A stretch of DNA of 64,000 bases. It comes from Petrimonas sulfuriphila (lineage in GTDB: Bacteria; Bacteroidota; Bacteroidia; Bacteroidales; Dysgonomonadaceae). Shown here one piece after another: positions 8,841 to 19,286 of this stretch. The DNA lies in NCBI GenBank assembly GCA_038561985.1, contig CP073276.1, forward strand, positions 2,170,001 to 2,234,000. The letters are read 5' to 3'. Both the position numbers and the translations under genes were made by a program. A model generated the notes under the pieces. It made no database searches. It had not been told where the DNA came from and worked only from the letters and a program-made list of their open reading frames with translations. Numbering within the stretch: position 1 is the first letter of the stretch; each line of letters starts with the position of its first letter.

Positions 8841-8890
8841 AACACAATAAGGCCCTGTAAAGCATTTGGCTTTCAGGACTTTATTGTGTT
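8841..8890 (-). terminator. Strong hairpin downstream of trxB
   Basis: Arms aacacaataa (8841-8850) and ttattgtgtt (8881-8890) are perfectly complementary and enclose a further imperfect stem (ggccctgtaaagc / ggctttcaggac) with a 4-base loop. It starts 20 bp after the trxB stop codon and is best read as its terminator. Confidence 0.75.
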
Positions 8891-8910
8891 TGTTAAATTC
8901 GAAAGGAAAT

Positions 8911-9837
8911 TTACTCTTTGGCCCTTACGTATTCGGTGGCGCTGAGTGCGGCAATTGTGCCGTCACTCACCGCAGTGGTTACCTGCCGGTAGCGTTTGGC
9001 AATACTGTCGCCTGCGGCAAAAACGCCGGGGATATTGGTTCTCATTGCTGGATCCACAATGACCTCGTCCCTTTCGTTGATCTCTACCATACCTTTAAAT
9101 GCGGAGGTATTGGGTTTGTAGCCGATAAAAACAAAAACGCCATCGGTCTCCAATTCGGAGACCGCTTTGGTTTTTAAGTTCTCGATCTGCACCTTTTTCA
9201 ACGTTCCGTTGCCCATATAGGCACGAAGCTCCGATTCCATCACAAAGCTGATCTTCGGGTTTTGCTTCGCCTCTTCCACAGCATGAGCAAATGCCTGAAA
9301 ATGGTCAAACTGATGCACTATCGTTACGTGCGATGCAAAGTTGGTTAGGGTTACGGCTTCTTCCAGAGCGGAGTTTCCGCCTCCCACCACAATCAACCGC
9401 TTGTCCTGAAAGAAATCGGCATCGCACGTGGCACAATAGGAGATTCCCCGTCCTTCGAACTCCTTTTCACCGGGAATATCCAGCGAGCGGGGTTTTCCTC
9501 CGGGGGCCAAGATCACCGATTTCGCCCGGAAGATTCTTCCGTCCTCCAGTTCTACTTCTTTAGTTTCACCCGCTAATTGGTAACGTACAATCTTAACATT
9601 TGTCTTGATGGTGCAGCCAAAACTTTTGGCCTGCCTCCTCATAATATCCACCAGTTCGTATCCCTTTATCGTTTCCACGCCAGGATAATTGGCTATTTCA
9701 TTGGTCAATACCATTTGTCCTCCCGTAACGCCTTCGCTTAAGATCAACGTATCCAGTTTTCCGCGCGAGGCATAGATTCCCGCAGACAATCCGGCCGCTC
9801 CGGCTCCCAAGATCATTACGTCGTATATTTTCTCCAT
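8911..9837 (-). CDS. trxB: Thioredoxin-disulfide reductase
   Basis: 308-aa flavoenzyme that uses NADPH to reduce thioredoxin in the cytoplasm. Visible: FAD-binding GAGAAGLSAGIYASR near residues 11-25, redox pair CATC near 135-138, NADPH-binding GGGNSALEEA just after it, and the C-terminal FAD motif GVFAAGDS. Length is normal for the family. It follows the thioredoxin-like gene (9910-10257) with a 72-bp gap containing a small inverted repeat, so the two are probably co-transcribed. The divergent neighbour is a Crp/Fnr regulator, a layout that suggests redox-responsive control. Confidence 0.95.
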   Translation of the reverse strand: MEKIYDVMILGAGAAGLSAGIYASRGKLDTLILSEGVTGGQMVLTNEIANYPGVETIKGYELVDIMRRQAKSFGCTIKTNVKIVRYQLAGETKEVELEDGRIFRAKSVILAPGGKPRSLDIPGEKEFEGRGISYCATCDADFFQDKRLIVVGGGNSALEEAVTLTNFASHVTIVHQFDHFQAFAHAVEEAKQNPKISFVMESELRAYMGNGTLKKVQIENLKTKAVSELETDGVFVFIGYKPNTSAFKGMVEINERDEVIVDPAMRTNIPGVFAAGDSIAKRYRQVTTAVSDGTIAALSATEYVRAKE

Positions 9838-9909
9838 ACTCTTTCTTTTAAAAGGAAGACCAATCCTTTTGGGGATTGATCTTCATGAAATTAATACAAA
9901 AAATAATTA

Positions 9910-10257
9910 TCAGGACAGAAACTGATCCAGATTCGATGTGATTTGCTGCATATTTTGTATGCTGGTGGTTGCCTTGGCTACCTTTCCGCTTTTATAATAC
10001 ATGGTGAAAGGAAGTCCCATAAATCCGCGGCATTCGGGAGCATTTCTTATAACTCCCGATTCCGGGCTGTCAAAAGCCATGGAGTAGAATTTCACTTCAG
10101 GGCGTTCTTCTTCCAGTTCTTCCATGATTTCATAAACAGGGATACACATCGGTCCCATACGTCCGCAGCATACCATTACGTTTTCGTTCTCGTCGATAAT
10201 TTTCTGCAGCTCTTCAGCAGTTTCAATCTCGTGGATGTTAGTTCTTAAATACTTCAT
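9910..10257 (-). CDS. Thioredoxin-like protein with an atypical cysteine spacing
   Basis: 115-aa protein with thioredoxin-fold pattern: N-terminal helix (ETAEELQKIIDE), beta strand (NVMVCC), then CGRMGPMCIP, a following helix, the strand VKFYSMAFDS, and the cis-Pro loop GLPFTMYYKSG. The usual WCGPC is absent; cysteines are spaced CC-x6-C, so a standard CxxC dithiol is not formed. A further Cys is in NAPECRGF. Position directly upstream of trxB suggests that TrxB is its reductant. It could be a thioredoxin specialised for a peculiar partner or for sensing. Fold assignment is good, activity uncertain. Confidence 0.8.
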   Translation of the reverse strand: MKYLRTNIHEIETAEELQKIIDENENVMVCCGRMGPMCIPVYEIMEELEEERPEVKFYSMAFDSPESGVIRNAPECRGFMGLPFTMYYKSGKVAKATTSIQNMQQITSNLDQFLS

Positions 10258-10376
10258 AATTATTGTTGATTTTATTGTTATTTTCCGACGACAAAGTTAT
10301 GGCATAATCGGTTTGAAAACGAAGAATACCGGCTGACATACTCCATGAAAAAAAATGAGCTTTGTCAGTTTTTGGA

Positions 10377-10390
10377 CTGATAAATGTCAG
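10377..10390 (+). promoter_or_regulatory. Crp/Fnr-type operator (CTGATAAATGTCAG)
   Basis: Inverted repeat CTGA-N6-TCAG upstream of the Crp/Fnr gene. Its 12-base core TGATAAATGTCA is identical, in the opposite orientation, to the core of the operator at 28778-28791 upstream of the second Crp/Fnr gene. It lies 16 bp before the likely -7 box. Confidence 0.6.
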
Positions 10391-10406
10391 TTATATGAAA
10401 AGGTTG

Positions 10407-10414
10407 TATCTTTG
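10407..10414 (+). promoter_or_regulatory. -7 box (TATCTTTG) of the Crp/Fnr gene
   Basis: Matches the Bacteroidetes consensus TAnnTTTG. A start site a few bases downstream excludes the upstream ATG candidates and favours translation from 10433. Confidence 0.6.
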
Positions 10415-10432
10415 ATGGAAAAAGTAAGAAAA

Positions 10433-11125
10433 ATGAACCCATTTCCAGAGAGTGATACAGATAATTGCGAAAAGATGGTAGCTTGTTTTCGCGACTTGAA
10501 GCCTGAGGAGCTGACGCTTATCAGTTCCGGTAAAACAGAACTCACCTATCTGGCAGGAGAAACGTTGTTTAAACAGGGCGCATTCTCCACCCATGTCTTG
10601 TTGGTAATGGATGGGTTGGTAAAGGTTTACCTACAAGCCGGACGCGATAAGCAGCTGAATCTACAACTGGCAAAACCGGGAGATTTTCTGGCGTTTGCCT
10701 CTGTTTTCGGGGAAACGGTACACACTACATCGGCTATAGCGTTGACGGATACACAGGTTTGCATGATTGATAAGGAAAACATGCGTCAATTGTTGATGAA
10801 CAATGCGGAGTTTGCCATGCGCATTACGTCGCGAAATTTTCGCGATGAGCGTCAATTGTTGACGGTTATCGGTAATATCACGTATAAGCAGATGCGGGGC
10901 AAACTGGCTTCGGCACTGTTGTATCTTAGCGGATATGAATTCTCGGGACAAGAAGTTTTTCCGCACCTTTCCCGGCAGGACATTGCCAATTTTGCTTCCA
11001 TAGCCACGGAGAGTACCATCAAGTTTCTAAAAGAGTTTGAGCGTGATGGGATTATAGTGCTTGAAGGAAAAGACATCACTATACTTGACCGGTCGGAGTT
11101 GGAAAAAACAGAGCGGTTGGGTTAA
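10433..11125 (+). CDS. Crp/Fnr family transcriptional regulator
   Basis: About 230 aa from the chosen start MNPFPES; longer starts at 10355 or 10415 exist but lie upstream of or on the promoter box. The N-terminal half is a cyclic-nucleotide-binding-fold sensor (GETLFKQGAFSTHVLLVMDG, then PGDFLAFASVFGE). The C-terminal half is a winged HTH with recognition region LSRQDIANFASIATESTIKF. No FNR-like N-terminal cysteine cluster is present apart from two cysteines (DNCEKMVACF), so an iron-sulfur sensor is not evident. It is divergent from the thioredoxin/trxB pair and preceded by an operator-like palindrome, suggesting autoregulation and redox control. Confidence 0.88.
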   Translation: MNPFPESDTDNCEKMVACFRDLKPEELTLISSGKTELTYLAGETLFKQGAFSTHVLLVMDGLVKVYLQAGRDKQLNLQLAKPGDFLAFASVFGETVHTTSAIALTDTQVCMIDKENMRQLLMNNAEFAMRITSRNFRDERQLLTVIGNITYKQMRGKLASALLYLSGYEFSGQEVFPHLSRQDIANFASIATESTIKFLKEFERDGIIVLEGKDITILDRSELEKTERLG

Positions 11126-11146
11126 CAAAAGGTTCACTTTCAAAAA

Positions 11147-12022
11147 TTATCCAGGCTTTCCAAACGATCCGCCAATGATATCCAACAGCTCGTTAGTAAT
11201 GGATTGCTGGCGTAGTTTATTGTATTGGAGTGTGAGTTCGTCCAGCAGATCTTCGGCATTGTCGGTGGCGGTTTGCATGGCGATAGTACGTGCGGCATAT
11301 TCCGATGATACTGAATCTGCGTGAATAGTGTATAGTTTCAATTTCAGTACTTTAGGGATGAGCTGGTCCATGATGGTTTGTGGATCAGGCTCAACGATAT
11401 AATCGGGCTGGGGAATTTTCCATCTTTCATCTTCTGTCATCAGGGTAATGGGTAAAAATGTTTCCCGTAACAGTTCCTGTGTTCCTTTGCTTTTGTAGTG
11501 ATGATAAATTAACTCCACTTTATCGATCTTCTTGTTTAAAAAAAGTTCCATCAGATCCGAGGCCAGTTGCCGCGTTGCTTCATACGAGGGCTTGTCGGCG
11601 ATGTGGCAAAAATTATTTGGAGTCTCAAACCCCAATTTCCGGGCTGCTTCATACACTTTATCACCAATGGCATAAATGTGGATATTCTCTTTTCCTAGAG
11701 GGAGATATTCGTTTACCGTAACCTTCAGTTGGGAGATTACATTTTCATTGAATCTGCCGGCAAGGCTTGTGTTGGACGAAAACAGGATAAGTGCCACCCG
11801 CTTTATCTGACGTCGTTCTGCAAATGGGGAAACCAGGTTATCTTGTGAGTTCACAAAAAGCTCCATCAATTGTTGCAGTTTCTGTTGGTACGGATACAGG
11901 TTTTCTATGATTTTCTGTATTTTCCGTAATTTGGAAGAAGCGATCATCATCATGGCCGACGTGATTTTTCGTGTCGACCGCACCGACTGTATCCGTGTTT
12001 TTATTTCCTTTAACGAAGGCAT
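11147..12022 (-). CDS. atpG: ATP synthase F1 gamma subunit
   Basis: 291 aa, the central rotor shaft of F1. The conserved N-terminal coiled coil (IKTRIQSVRSTRKITSAMMM, continuing into IASSKLRK) and C-terminal helix (EYAARTIAMQTATDNAEDLL) are both present. Last gene of the leftward ATP synthase operon, 3 bp after atpA. It converges on the Crp/Fnr gene with 21 bp between stop codons and no obvious separate terminator. Confidence 0.96.
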   Translation of the reverse strand: MPSLKEIKTRIQSVRSTRKITSAMMMIASSKLRKIQKIIENLYPYQQKLQQLMELFVNSQDNLVSPFAERRQIKRVALILFSSNTSLAGRFNENVISQLKVTVNEYLPLGKENIHIYAIGDKVYEAARKLGFETPNNFCHIADKPSYEATRQLASDLMELFLNKKIDKVELIYHHYKSKGTQELLRETFLPITLMTEDERWKIPQPDYIVEPDPQTIMDQLIPKVLKLKLYTIHADSVSSEYAARTIAMQTATDNAEDLLDELTLQYNKLRQQSITNELLDIIGGSFGKPG

Positions 12023-12025
12023 TGG

Positions 12026-13609
12026 CTACAACTGTTTCTTGGTGTCGGCAGCAACGGTTTCCAGAATGTTAGTGACAACATCGTTGAGAACACCTTTTTT
12101 CAACTCATCCAGTACGTCTGTCCGGTGGTTAAGCTCAAGAATCTGGAGAAATTTCTTTTCAAATTCGGAAACTTTTTCCAACGGAACATCGGTTAACAGT
12201 CCTTTTGTCCCGCAGTAGAGGATAGCGATTTGCTTTTCTACACTCAGGGGTTGATGGGGCGACTGTATGAGGAGTTGCTCGTTTTTTTGCCCTTTATCGA
12301 TGGTCATTGCCGTCACTTTGTCCATATCGCCACCGAATTTGGTGAATGCTTGCAGCTCCTGGTATTGAGCCTGATCAATTTTGAGCGTTCCTGCTACTTT
12401 TTTCATCGACTTAATTTGAGCGTTTCCGCCTACGCGCGACACCGAGATCCCTACGTTTATGGCCGGGCGCTTGCCATTGTTGAACAAATCGGTCTCAAGA
12501 AAAATTTGTCCGTCTGTAATGGAAATCACGTTCGTGGGAATATATGCCGATACGTCTCCCGCCTGTGTTTCTATGATGGGAAGAGCGGTAAGGGAACCGC
12601 CACCTTTTACTTTTCCTCTCAGACTTTCGGGAAGGTCGTTCATCTGAACGGCCATCTCCTCCTGCGAGATAATCCGTGCCGCACGCTCCAGCAGTCGCGA
12701 GTGCAGGTAGAAGATATCTCCCGGATAGGCCTCCCGTCCCGAAGGACGGCGAAGAATCAGCGATACTTCCCGATAGGCTACGGCCTGCTTGGAAAGGTCA
12801 TCGAATACTACCAGGGCATTTCGTCCCGTATCGCGGAAATACTCGCCTATGGCAGTTCCGGTAAAAGGAGCATAGTACCTCATTGCTGCAGGATCGGCTC
12901 CGTTGGCGGCAACAACAACGGTATAATCCATTGCTCCGTATTCCTTGAGTGTTTGTACGGCAGCAGCCACCGTTGAACCCTTTTGTCCAATAGCTACATA
13001 GATGCAGTACACCGGATCCCCAGTTTCGAAATTACTGCGCTGGTTAATGATGGTATCGATGGCGATGCTGGTTTTTCCAGTTTGCCGGTCGCCAATGATA
13101 AGCTCGCGTTGTCCGCGGCCGATAGGAATCATGGAATCCACAGCTTTCAGTCCCGTTTGCAGAGGAGTATTTACGGGTTGTCGGAAAACTACCCCGGGGG
13201 CTTTGCGCTCCAGTGGCATTTCATAAACCTCGCCGGTTATTTTTCCCAACCCGTCGATGGGCTCCCCTATCGTGTTTATGACACGTCCCAGCATTCCTTC
13301 TCCCACAAAGACTGAGGCTACCCGTTTGGTGCGTTTCACGGTTGTTCCTTCTTTGATTTCTATCGAAGGCCCCAACAGGACGGCACCGACGTTGTCTTCT
13401 TCAAGATTCATCACGATGGCATCCACACCGTTGTCGAAACGGAGCAGTTCGTTAGCTTCGGCATTTCGCAGTCCGTAAATCCGGACAACACCGTCGCTCA
13501 CCTGCATCACAACGCCGGTTTCGTCGAATCGAACATCGGTGTCTATAGCCTGCAACTGCATGCGTAACACTTCCGATACTTCGCTCGTTCTTATTATATT
13601 GTTAGACAT
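12026..13609 (-). CDS. atpA: ATP synthase F1 alpha subunit
   Basis: 527 aa, the regulatory nucleotide-binding subunit of F1. Walker A GDRQTGKTSIA near residue 170, the VVFDDLSKQAVAYR segment and the signature PGREAYPGD-like block (RRPSGREAYPGDIFYLHSRL) are all present. Length and motifs are normal for the family. Follows atpH by 10 bp in the operon. Confidence 0.97.
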   Translation of the reverse strand: MSNNIIRTSEVSEVLRMQLQAIDTDVRFDETGVVMQVSDGVVRIYGLRNAEANELLRFDNGVDAIVMNLEEDNVGAVLLGPSIEIKEGTTVKRTKRVASVFVGEGMLGRVINTIGEPIDGLGKITGEVYEMPLERKAPGVVFRQPVNTPLQTGLKAVDSMIPIGRGQRELIIGDRQTGKTSIAIDTIINQRSNFETGDPVYCIYVAIGQKGSTVAAAVQTLKEYGAMDYTVVVAANGADPAAMRYYAPFTGTAIGEYFRDTGRNALVVFDDLSKQAVAYREVSLILRRPSGREAYPGDIFYLHSRLLERAARIISQEEMAVQMNDLPESLRGKVKGGGSLTALPIIETQAGDVSAYIPTNVISITDGQIFLETDLFNNGKRPAINVGISVSRVGGNAQIKSMKKVAGTLKIDQAQYQELQAFTKFGGDMDKVTAMTIDKGQKNEQLLIQSPHQPLSVEKQIAILYCGTKGLLTDVPLEKVSEFEKKFLQILELNHRTDVLDELKKGVLNDVVTNILETVAADTKKQL

Positions 13610-13619
13610 GTTTTTATTA

Positions 13620-14174
13620 TCAGACGATTTTTCTATTCACTTCTTTCAATTCGCTCTTTATCCGGAGTAGTTGTCCCGATACGCTTGTATCCAATCGATT
13701 ATCGCCTATTTGAAGTATAAAACCTCCCAAAATGGATGCGTCTGTCAGTCGTTCCAATTCTAATGTTTCACCCGTTTTGCTTTCTATAAACGACTTTAAT
13801 CGGTTGTACGTGGGTTTATCAACCTTAGTGGCCGTGATAAGCGTTCCGCTTAAGATGTTGAATTTTTTCCGGTATAATTCCAAAAAGCGCAAGGCTATAT
13901 ATTGCAGCCGCTCTTCCCTTTTATTTTTGAGCAACAGATCGATAAACTGTTCCAACGGTTTAGAGATACTTTCCCCTGAAGCAGTATGAATCAGTTTTCT
14001 TTTTTCCGGTATACTTATGGCTGGATTTGCCAAGGCTTCCCGGAAGTTGCTCACCTCCGAATACATATGTAGAAGTGTTTTGATTTCTGAATACACTCTT
14101 TCCTGCAGGTTTTGTTCTACGGCAAAATCCAGCAAAGCAGTAGCGTATCGGGTGGAAATAAGTCCTGTGTTCAT
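13620..14174 (-). CDS. atpH: ATP synthase delta subunit (OSCP)
   Basis: 184 aa, peripheral-stalk connector. The N-terminus STRYATALLDFAVEQ and C-terminal ILGGFILQIGDNRLDTSVSG are typical. Located between atpF and atpA as expected. Confidence 0.94.
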   Translation of the reverse strand: MNTGLISTRYATALLDFAVEQNLQERVYSEIKTLLHMYSEVSNFREALANPAISIPEKRKLIHTASGESISKPLEQFIDLLLKNKREERLQYIALRFLELYRKKFNILSGTLITATKVDKPTYNRLKSFIESKTGETLELERLTDASILGGFILQIGDNRLDTSVSGQLLRIKSELKEVNRKIV

Positions 14175-14185
14175 TAAGGAAAGAA

Positions 14186-14686
14186 TTACGATTTTGAAAT
14201 AATTACTTCGTCCATTAGCCGGTTTATCATTTTCGATTGTTCTTCCTCTGAGTTCAGTTTCTCCCGAAGTATCTTTTCGGCCACACTCACTGAAAGGGAT
14301 GCTATCTCGCCACGGATGGCCCGTACTGCGCTTTCTTTCTCAATTTCAATCTGTTTTTGAGCATCTGTGATGATTTTATCGGCTTCTATACGGGCACGCT
14401 CTTTGGCTTCTTCAAGTATCCGGTCACGCGATTGTGCTGCAGCCTCCAGTATTTTTGCTTGTTCCAGGCGAGTTTGTTCCAGAATTGTCTGGCTGTTCTC
14501 TTTCACCTTGTCCAGCTCTTCATGCGCCTGTTTAGCTGCCAACAACGCGTTGTCGATATACCCTTTCCGTTTGTTCACCATCTGTAGGATTACGGGAAAT
14601 CCATATTTCATCAGAATGAATGCAACCATTCCAAACGAGAGCGACATCCAGAACACAAGTCCCGGTTCGGGGGTCAATAGGGACAT
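14186..14686 (-). CDS. atpF: ATP synthase Fo subunit b
   Basis: 166 aa. One N-terminal membrane helix (GLVFWMSLSFGMVAFILMKY) followed by a long, charged coiled coil that forms the peripheral stalk, ending in a region that binds delta (SVAEKILREKL). Lies 7 bp after atpE. Confidence 0.95.
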   Translation of the reverse strand: MSLLTPEPGLVFWMSLSFGMVAFILMKYGFPVILQMVNKRKGYIDNALLAAKQAHEELDKVKENSQTILEQTRLEQAKILEAAAQSRDRILEEAKERARIEADKIITDAQKQIEIEKESAVRAIRGEIASLSVSVAEKILREKLNSEEEQSKMINRLMDEVIISKS

Positions 14687-14693
14687 ACCGGTG

Positions 14694-14948
14694 CTATTTT
14701 ATCAGGATAAATCCACAGACTACGACGGCAAACAGGGCTACTCCCTCTATAAGGGCAGCTGAAATAATCATGTTCATGCGGATATCTCCTGCCGCTTCCG
14801 GTTGCCTGGCAATCCCTTCCATGGCGGATGTGCCGATTTTCCCGATTCCCCATCCGGCGGCCAGAACAGCGATACCAACACCTAAGGCTGCACCAAAAAC
14901 ATCCAGGCCTGAGCCCGTAGCTTGTAATAAAATTGAAAGTAGTTCCAT
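14694..14948 (-). CDS. atpE: ATP synthase Fo subunit c
   Basis: 84-aa double-hairpin membrane protein that builds the rotor ring. The ion-binding Glu is in helix 2 (AALIEGVALFAVVV). It is followed by Gly and helix 1 has no Gln at the sodium-ligand position, so the sequence reads as proton-type. The loop motif ARQPEA is standard. Confidence 0.96.
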   Translation of the reverse strand: MELLSILLQATGSGLDVFGAALGVGIAVLAAGWGIGKIGTSAMEGIARQPEAAGDIRMNMIISAALIEGVALFAVVVCGFILIK

Positions 14949-14963
14949 AGTTTTTTAATCAGT

Positions 14964-16079
14964 TTATTTGTTTATTGTCTTGTATTTTGTTTCCACAAGT
15001 TCTTTTTCTTTCTGATGCGATTCTACGCGTGCCATCCCGATAAAGACGGCAGACAGCATCGTGAACACATACGCCTGTATAAAGGCTACCAGCAACTCCA
15101 CCAGCATGATAAACACAGTGAAGATAACCGATAATGCCGTCATGGACGCGTTTATGGTTGCACCCATGCTTGCCGTTACAAAAACAATGGCCGTCAACCC
15201 CATCACGGTGGAGTGTCCGCCGGTAATATTGGCAAAAAGACGGATCATTAGCGCGAAAGGCTTGGTAAAAACCCCAACCAGTTCGATAACGGGCATCAAC
15301 GGAACCGGAACTTTCAGCCATTTAGGTACATCGGGCCAGAAAATTTCCTTGTAATATTCTTTTGTTCCGGTAAGATTGACAACAAGCAGGGTTGAAATGG
15401 CCAAAACCATCGTTACAGCTATGTTTCCGGTGACGTTTGCCCCACCCGGAAAAACAGGGACAAGCCCCAGGAGGTTGTTCAGAAAAATAAAGAAAAACAC
15501 CGTGAGCAGAAATGGAGCGTACCGAGCATGGTCTTTACCGACGGCAGGTCTTATAACATCATCATGGATGGACATAATAAACATCTCCATCAAACCGATA
15601 AATCCTTTTTTCCCTTCCATCGGATTGCGTCTCAGTGAACGGGCAACGCTCATTACGAGAATAATCAGCAAAATGGATGAAAAGATAAGCGATGCAGCAT
15701 TCTTGGTCAGCGAAAGGTCAAACGGCCTTATCTCGGCTCCGGAAGCATCTCTTTCCACAATTTTTCCTTTGTATTTTCCTTCGTGGGTAACGTAGAATCC
15801 GTTAAATGAATTTTCATCATTATGTAATTTCGACGAAAGGAACAGGTGCCATCCGCTTGTCTTACTGTGAAGAATGACCGGAAGCGGAACGGTGATGTGT
15901 CCGTTATCCCAGCCGGTAATTTTCCATTCGTATGTGTCTGCCAGATGTTCAAGAATCATTTCTTTCACATTCAATTCTTCGGCTTGTGGGTCCGGACTAG
16001 ATTCCGGTGAGGCCGAAAGGGGCAGAGCCATTAAAAATAGTCCACACACCCACATCCATATGTGAAACGGGTACTTCAT
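14964..16079 (-). CDS. atpB: ATP synthase Fo subunit a
   Basis: 371 aa. The C-terminal two thirds is the multi-helix a subunit with the essential Arg in FALMIRLFANITGGH. The N-terminus carries a cleavable-looking signal (MKYPFHIWMWVCGLFLMALPLSAS) and about 100 extra residues forming a periplasmic domain, a known trait of Bacteroidetes a subunits. The start codon overlaps the stop of the preceding membrane protein gene (ATGA). Confidence 0.96.
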   Translation of the reverse strand: MKYPFHIWMWVCGLFLMALPLSASPESSPDPQAEELNVKEMILEHLADTYEWKITGWDNGHITVPLPVILHSKTSGWHLFLSSKLHNDENSFNGFYVTHEGKYKGKIVERDASGAEIRPFDLSLTKNAASLIFSSILLIILVMSVARSLRRNPMEGKKGFIGLMEMFIMSIHDDVIRPAVGKDHARYAPFLLTVFFFIFLNNLLGLVPVFPGGANVTGNIAVTMVLAISTLLVVNLTGTKEYYKEIFWPDVPKWLKVPVPLMPVIELVGVFTKPFALMIRLFANITGGHSTVMGLTAIVFVTASMGATINASMTALSVIFTVFIMLVELLVAFIQAYVFTMLSAVFIGMARVESHQKEKELVETKYKTINK

Positions 16080-16513
16080 CGATCTTCCAGGTATTTCTTT
16101 TTAACCGGATTATTTTTCTTTTGTTCTTCTTTCAGATACATTTCTATTTTCATATAGATATAGGTTTCTATTCCGAGATAGATCAGGTAAAAAATAATAA
16201 AAATAATGGCGAAACTGCGTATTTGCTCTTTGTCCAGGAACCAGTAAAGAGTGATGATTATCACTCCAATAAATACTTTTATCACCCGCAACAGCATGTA
16301 CATATTCACTATTTCCTTGGGATTGTCTTTAGGCATTTTCATCATAATGAAAATAAATACTAATCCGGTTATGTAGAAGAAAAGCGGAAGCACAAAGTAC
16401 GCATCAATTAATGTGTCGGGGGAAAATATTTTTAATATATACCATACTCCGAACCCTGCTGCAAACAACATAACCGTGTGAACGATGAGAAAATGCCTGA
16501 CTAATCTCTTCAT
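16076..16513 (-). CDS. Small membrane protein of the ATP synthase operon
   Basis: 145 aa with about four predicted membrane helices (for example HFLIVHTVMLFAAGFGVWY and YFVLPLFFYITGLVFIFIMM) and a basic tail (LKEEQKKNNPVKKKYLEDR). The start at 16513 overlaps the atpC stop (ATGA). It occupies the slot where other bacteria have atpI or an atpI-like gene; a role in c-ring assembly or Mg2+ supply is inferred from position only. Confidence 0.75.
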   Translation of the reverse strand: MKRLVRHFLIVHTVMLFAAGFGVWYILKIFSPDTLIDAYFVLPLFFYITGLVFIFIMMKMPKDNPKEIVNMYMLLRVIKVFIGVIIITLYWFLDKEQIRSFAIIFIIFYLIYLGIETYIYMKIEMYLKEEQKKNNPVKKKYLEDR

Positions 16514-16764
16514 AATTCTTTGATAATTGATTCCAAACAAACCGTTACCTTATTATTGTTCTTTTCCACAAAACCATCTTCGACAAGCAATTCGATCAGT
16601 TCGTTCTGGTGGGTTACAAACGAAAGTCTTCCTTTCACCAGTGATGAAATAATGGATGCATGATTTTCCAGTATCTGAAATGAACCCGATGCGCCGGGGA
16701 GTGTGACGGAGCTGACACTGCCGGTGAAAATCATTTTTTCGGGAGAGATAATTTCTAATTGCAT
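16510..16764 (-). CDS. atpC: ATP synthase F1 epsilon subunit, short form
   Basis: 84 aa. It contains only the N-terminal beta-sandwich domain (MQLEIISPEKMIFTGSVSSV, and GSFQILENHASIISSL). The C-terminal two-helix inhibitory domain of about 50 residues found in E. coli is missing. This short form is usual in Bacteroidetes and implies that epsilon-mediated inhibition of ATP hydrolysis is absent or different. Confidence 0.93.
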   Translation of the reverse strand: MQLEIISPEKMIFTGSVSSVTLPGASGSFQILENHASIISSLVKGRLSFVTHQNELIELLVEDGFVEKNNNKVTVCLESIIKEL

Positions 16765-16786
16765 GATCGAAGAATGTAAATTACTC

Positions 16787-18373
<1,587 letters not shown>

Positions 18374-18482
18374 TCATAGCAACGGTAATTGCCTTGTGTA
18401 CCAACTGCGTTGATTGCTTATTTATTTGTACGTTGTTGCCCGTTAGCAACAAAACGGATGCACTTGTGGATTATTTAGTTTG

Positions 18483-19070
18483 TTAATCCGGATTGCGTCT
18501 TAAAAGAGCCAAGAGAGAAGCAGACATTTTCCCGATGTTCTCTGTCAGGTTAAACTTGAATTTATTGAACTTCCAATTAAACATGTGCAGTTTAAAGGTG
18601 GCCAATGATATCATCGTTAAATCGCTTGATGCAACGGACTGAATAAAGGTTCCTTGTTTTTGGCCTTCTTGGAGAATTTGCTCCAGATGGCTACTTGTAA
18701 GGGTCATTAAACCAGATATTTCGTTATTTATCTTATCACTTTCGTCCATTAATCCTTCCGAAAATACCGTAACCACGAAATATGGATTTTCTTTAAAATA
18801 GAGGCTAAGTCTAGTGAAGAATATTACAAAATCTTTTTCTACATCGCCGGTTTTTGTCAGGTTACTTAATATTTTGCTGATATTGGTTTTTAAATATTTA
18901 AGCATCATAATAATAATCTCTTCTTTGCTCGAAAAATGCCTGTAAATAGCGCCTTCAGAGAACTGCATTTCTTTTGCGAGATTTTTAATCGTTAGCCCGT
19001 TAGCTCCCGAAGCAGTAAGAATTTTTCCGGTTGCTTCAATAATTTCCAGTTGTCTTGGCGTAATTTCCAT
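18483..19070 (-). CDS. TetR family transcriptional regulator
   Basis: 195 aa from the chosen start MEITPRQLEIIEATGKIL; a longer start at 19169 would lie upstream of the promoter box. The N-terminal HTH is clear (GANGLTIKNLAKEMQFSEGA, then IYRHFSSKEEII). The C-terminal ligand-binding domain is not diagnostic. It is divergent from the ECF sigma operon at 19287 and has no adjacent efflux genes, so its target is unknown. Confidence 0.88.
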   Translation of the reverse strand: MEITPRQLEIIEATGKILTASGANGLTIKNLAKEMQFSEGAIYRHFSSKEEIIIMMLKYLKTNISKILSNLTKTGDVEKDFVIFFTRLSLYFKENPYFVVTVFSEGLMDESDKINNEISGLMTLTSSHLEQILQEGQKQGTFIQSVASSDLTMISLATFKLHMFNWKFNKFKFNLTENIGKMSASLLALLRRNPD

Positions 19071-19107
19071 TGTAATAATTATTTGACGGTAAAAGAGAAC
19101 ATGATTA

Positions 19108-19115
19108 CAAAGATA
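19108..19115 (-). promoter_or_regulatory. -7 box (TATCTTTG) of the tetR-like gene
   Basis: Reverse-strand TATCTTTG about 38 bases upstream of the proposed start codon fits the Bacteroidetes consensus. Confidence 0.55.
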
Positions 19116-19286
19116 GATCTTATTTACGATTACCGGTTTTATTTTTAATTGAAATAAGGGGGTAAACACCGTGCGTGACCATTCATCCTAAGTATAAATA
19201 TACTTGAATAGCTAAAAATTGTACCTTTACCGTAGGAAAAATTATTTTCCGGTGTCTTATATCTTATTGAATGCTGAAACGAGTAA

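Noticed and set aside
12230-12976. 248-codon plus-strand frame opposite atpA
   Set aside because: Antisense shadow of atpA; composition follows the complementary codons.
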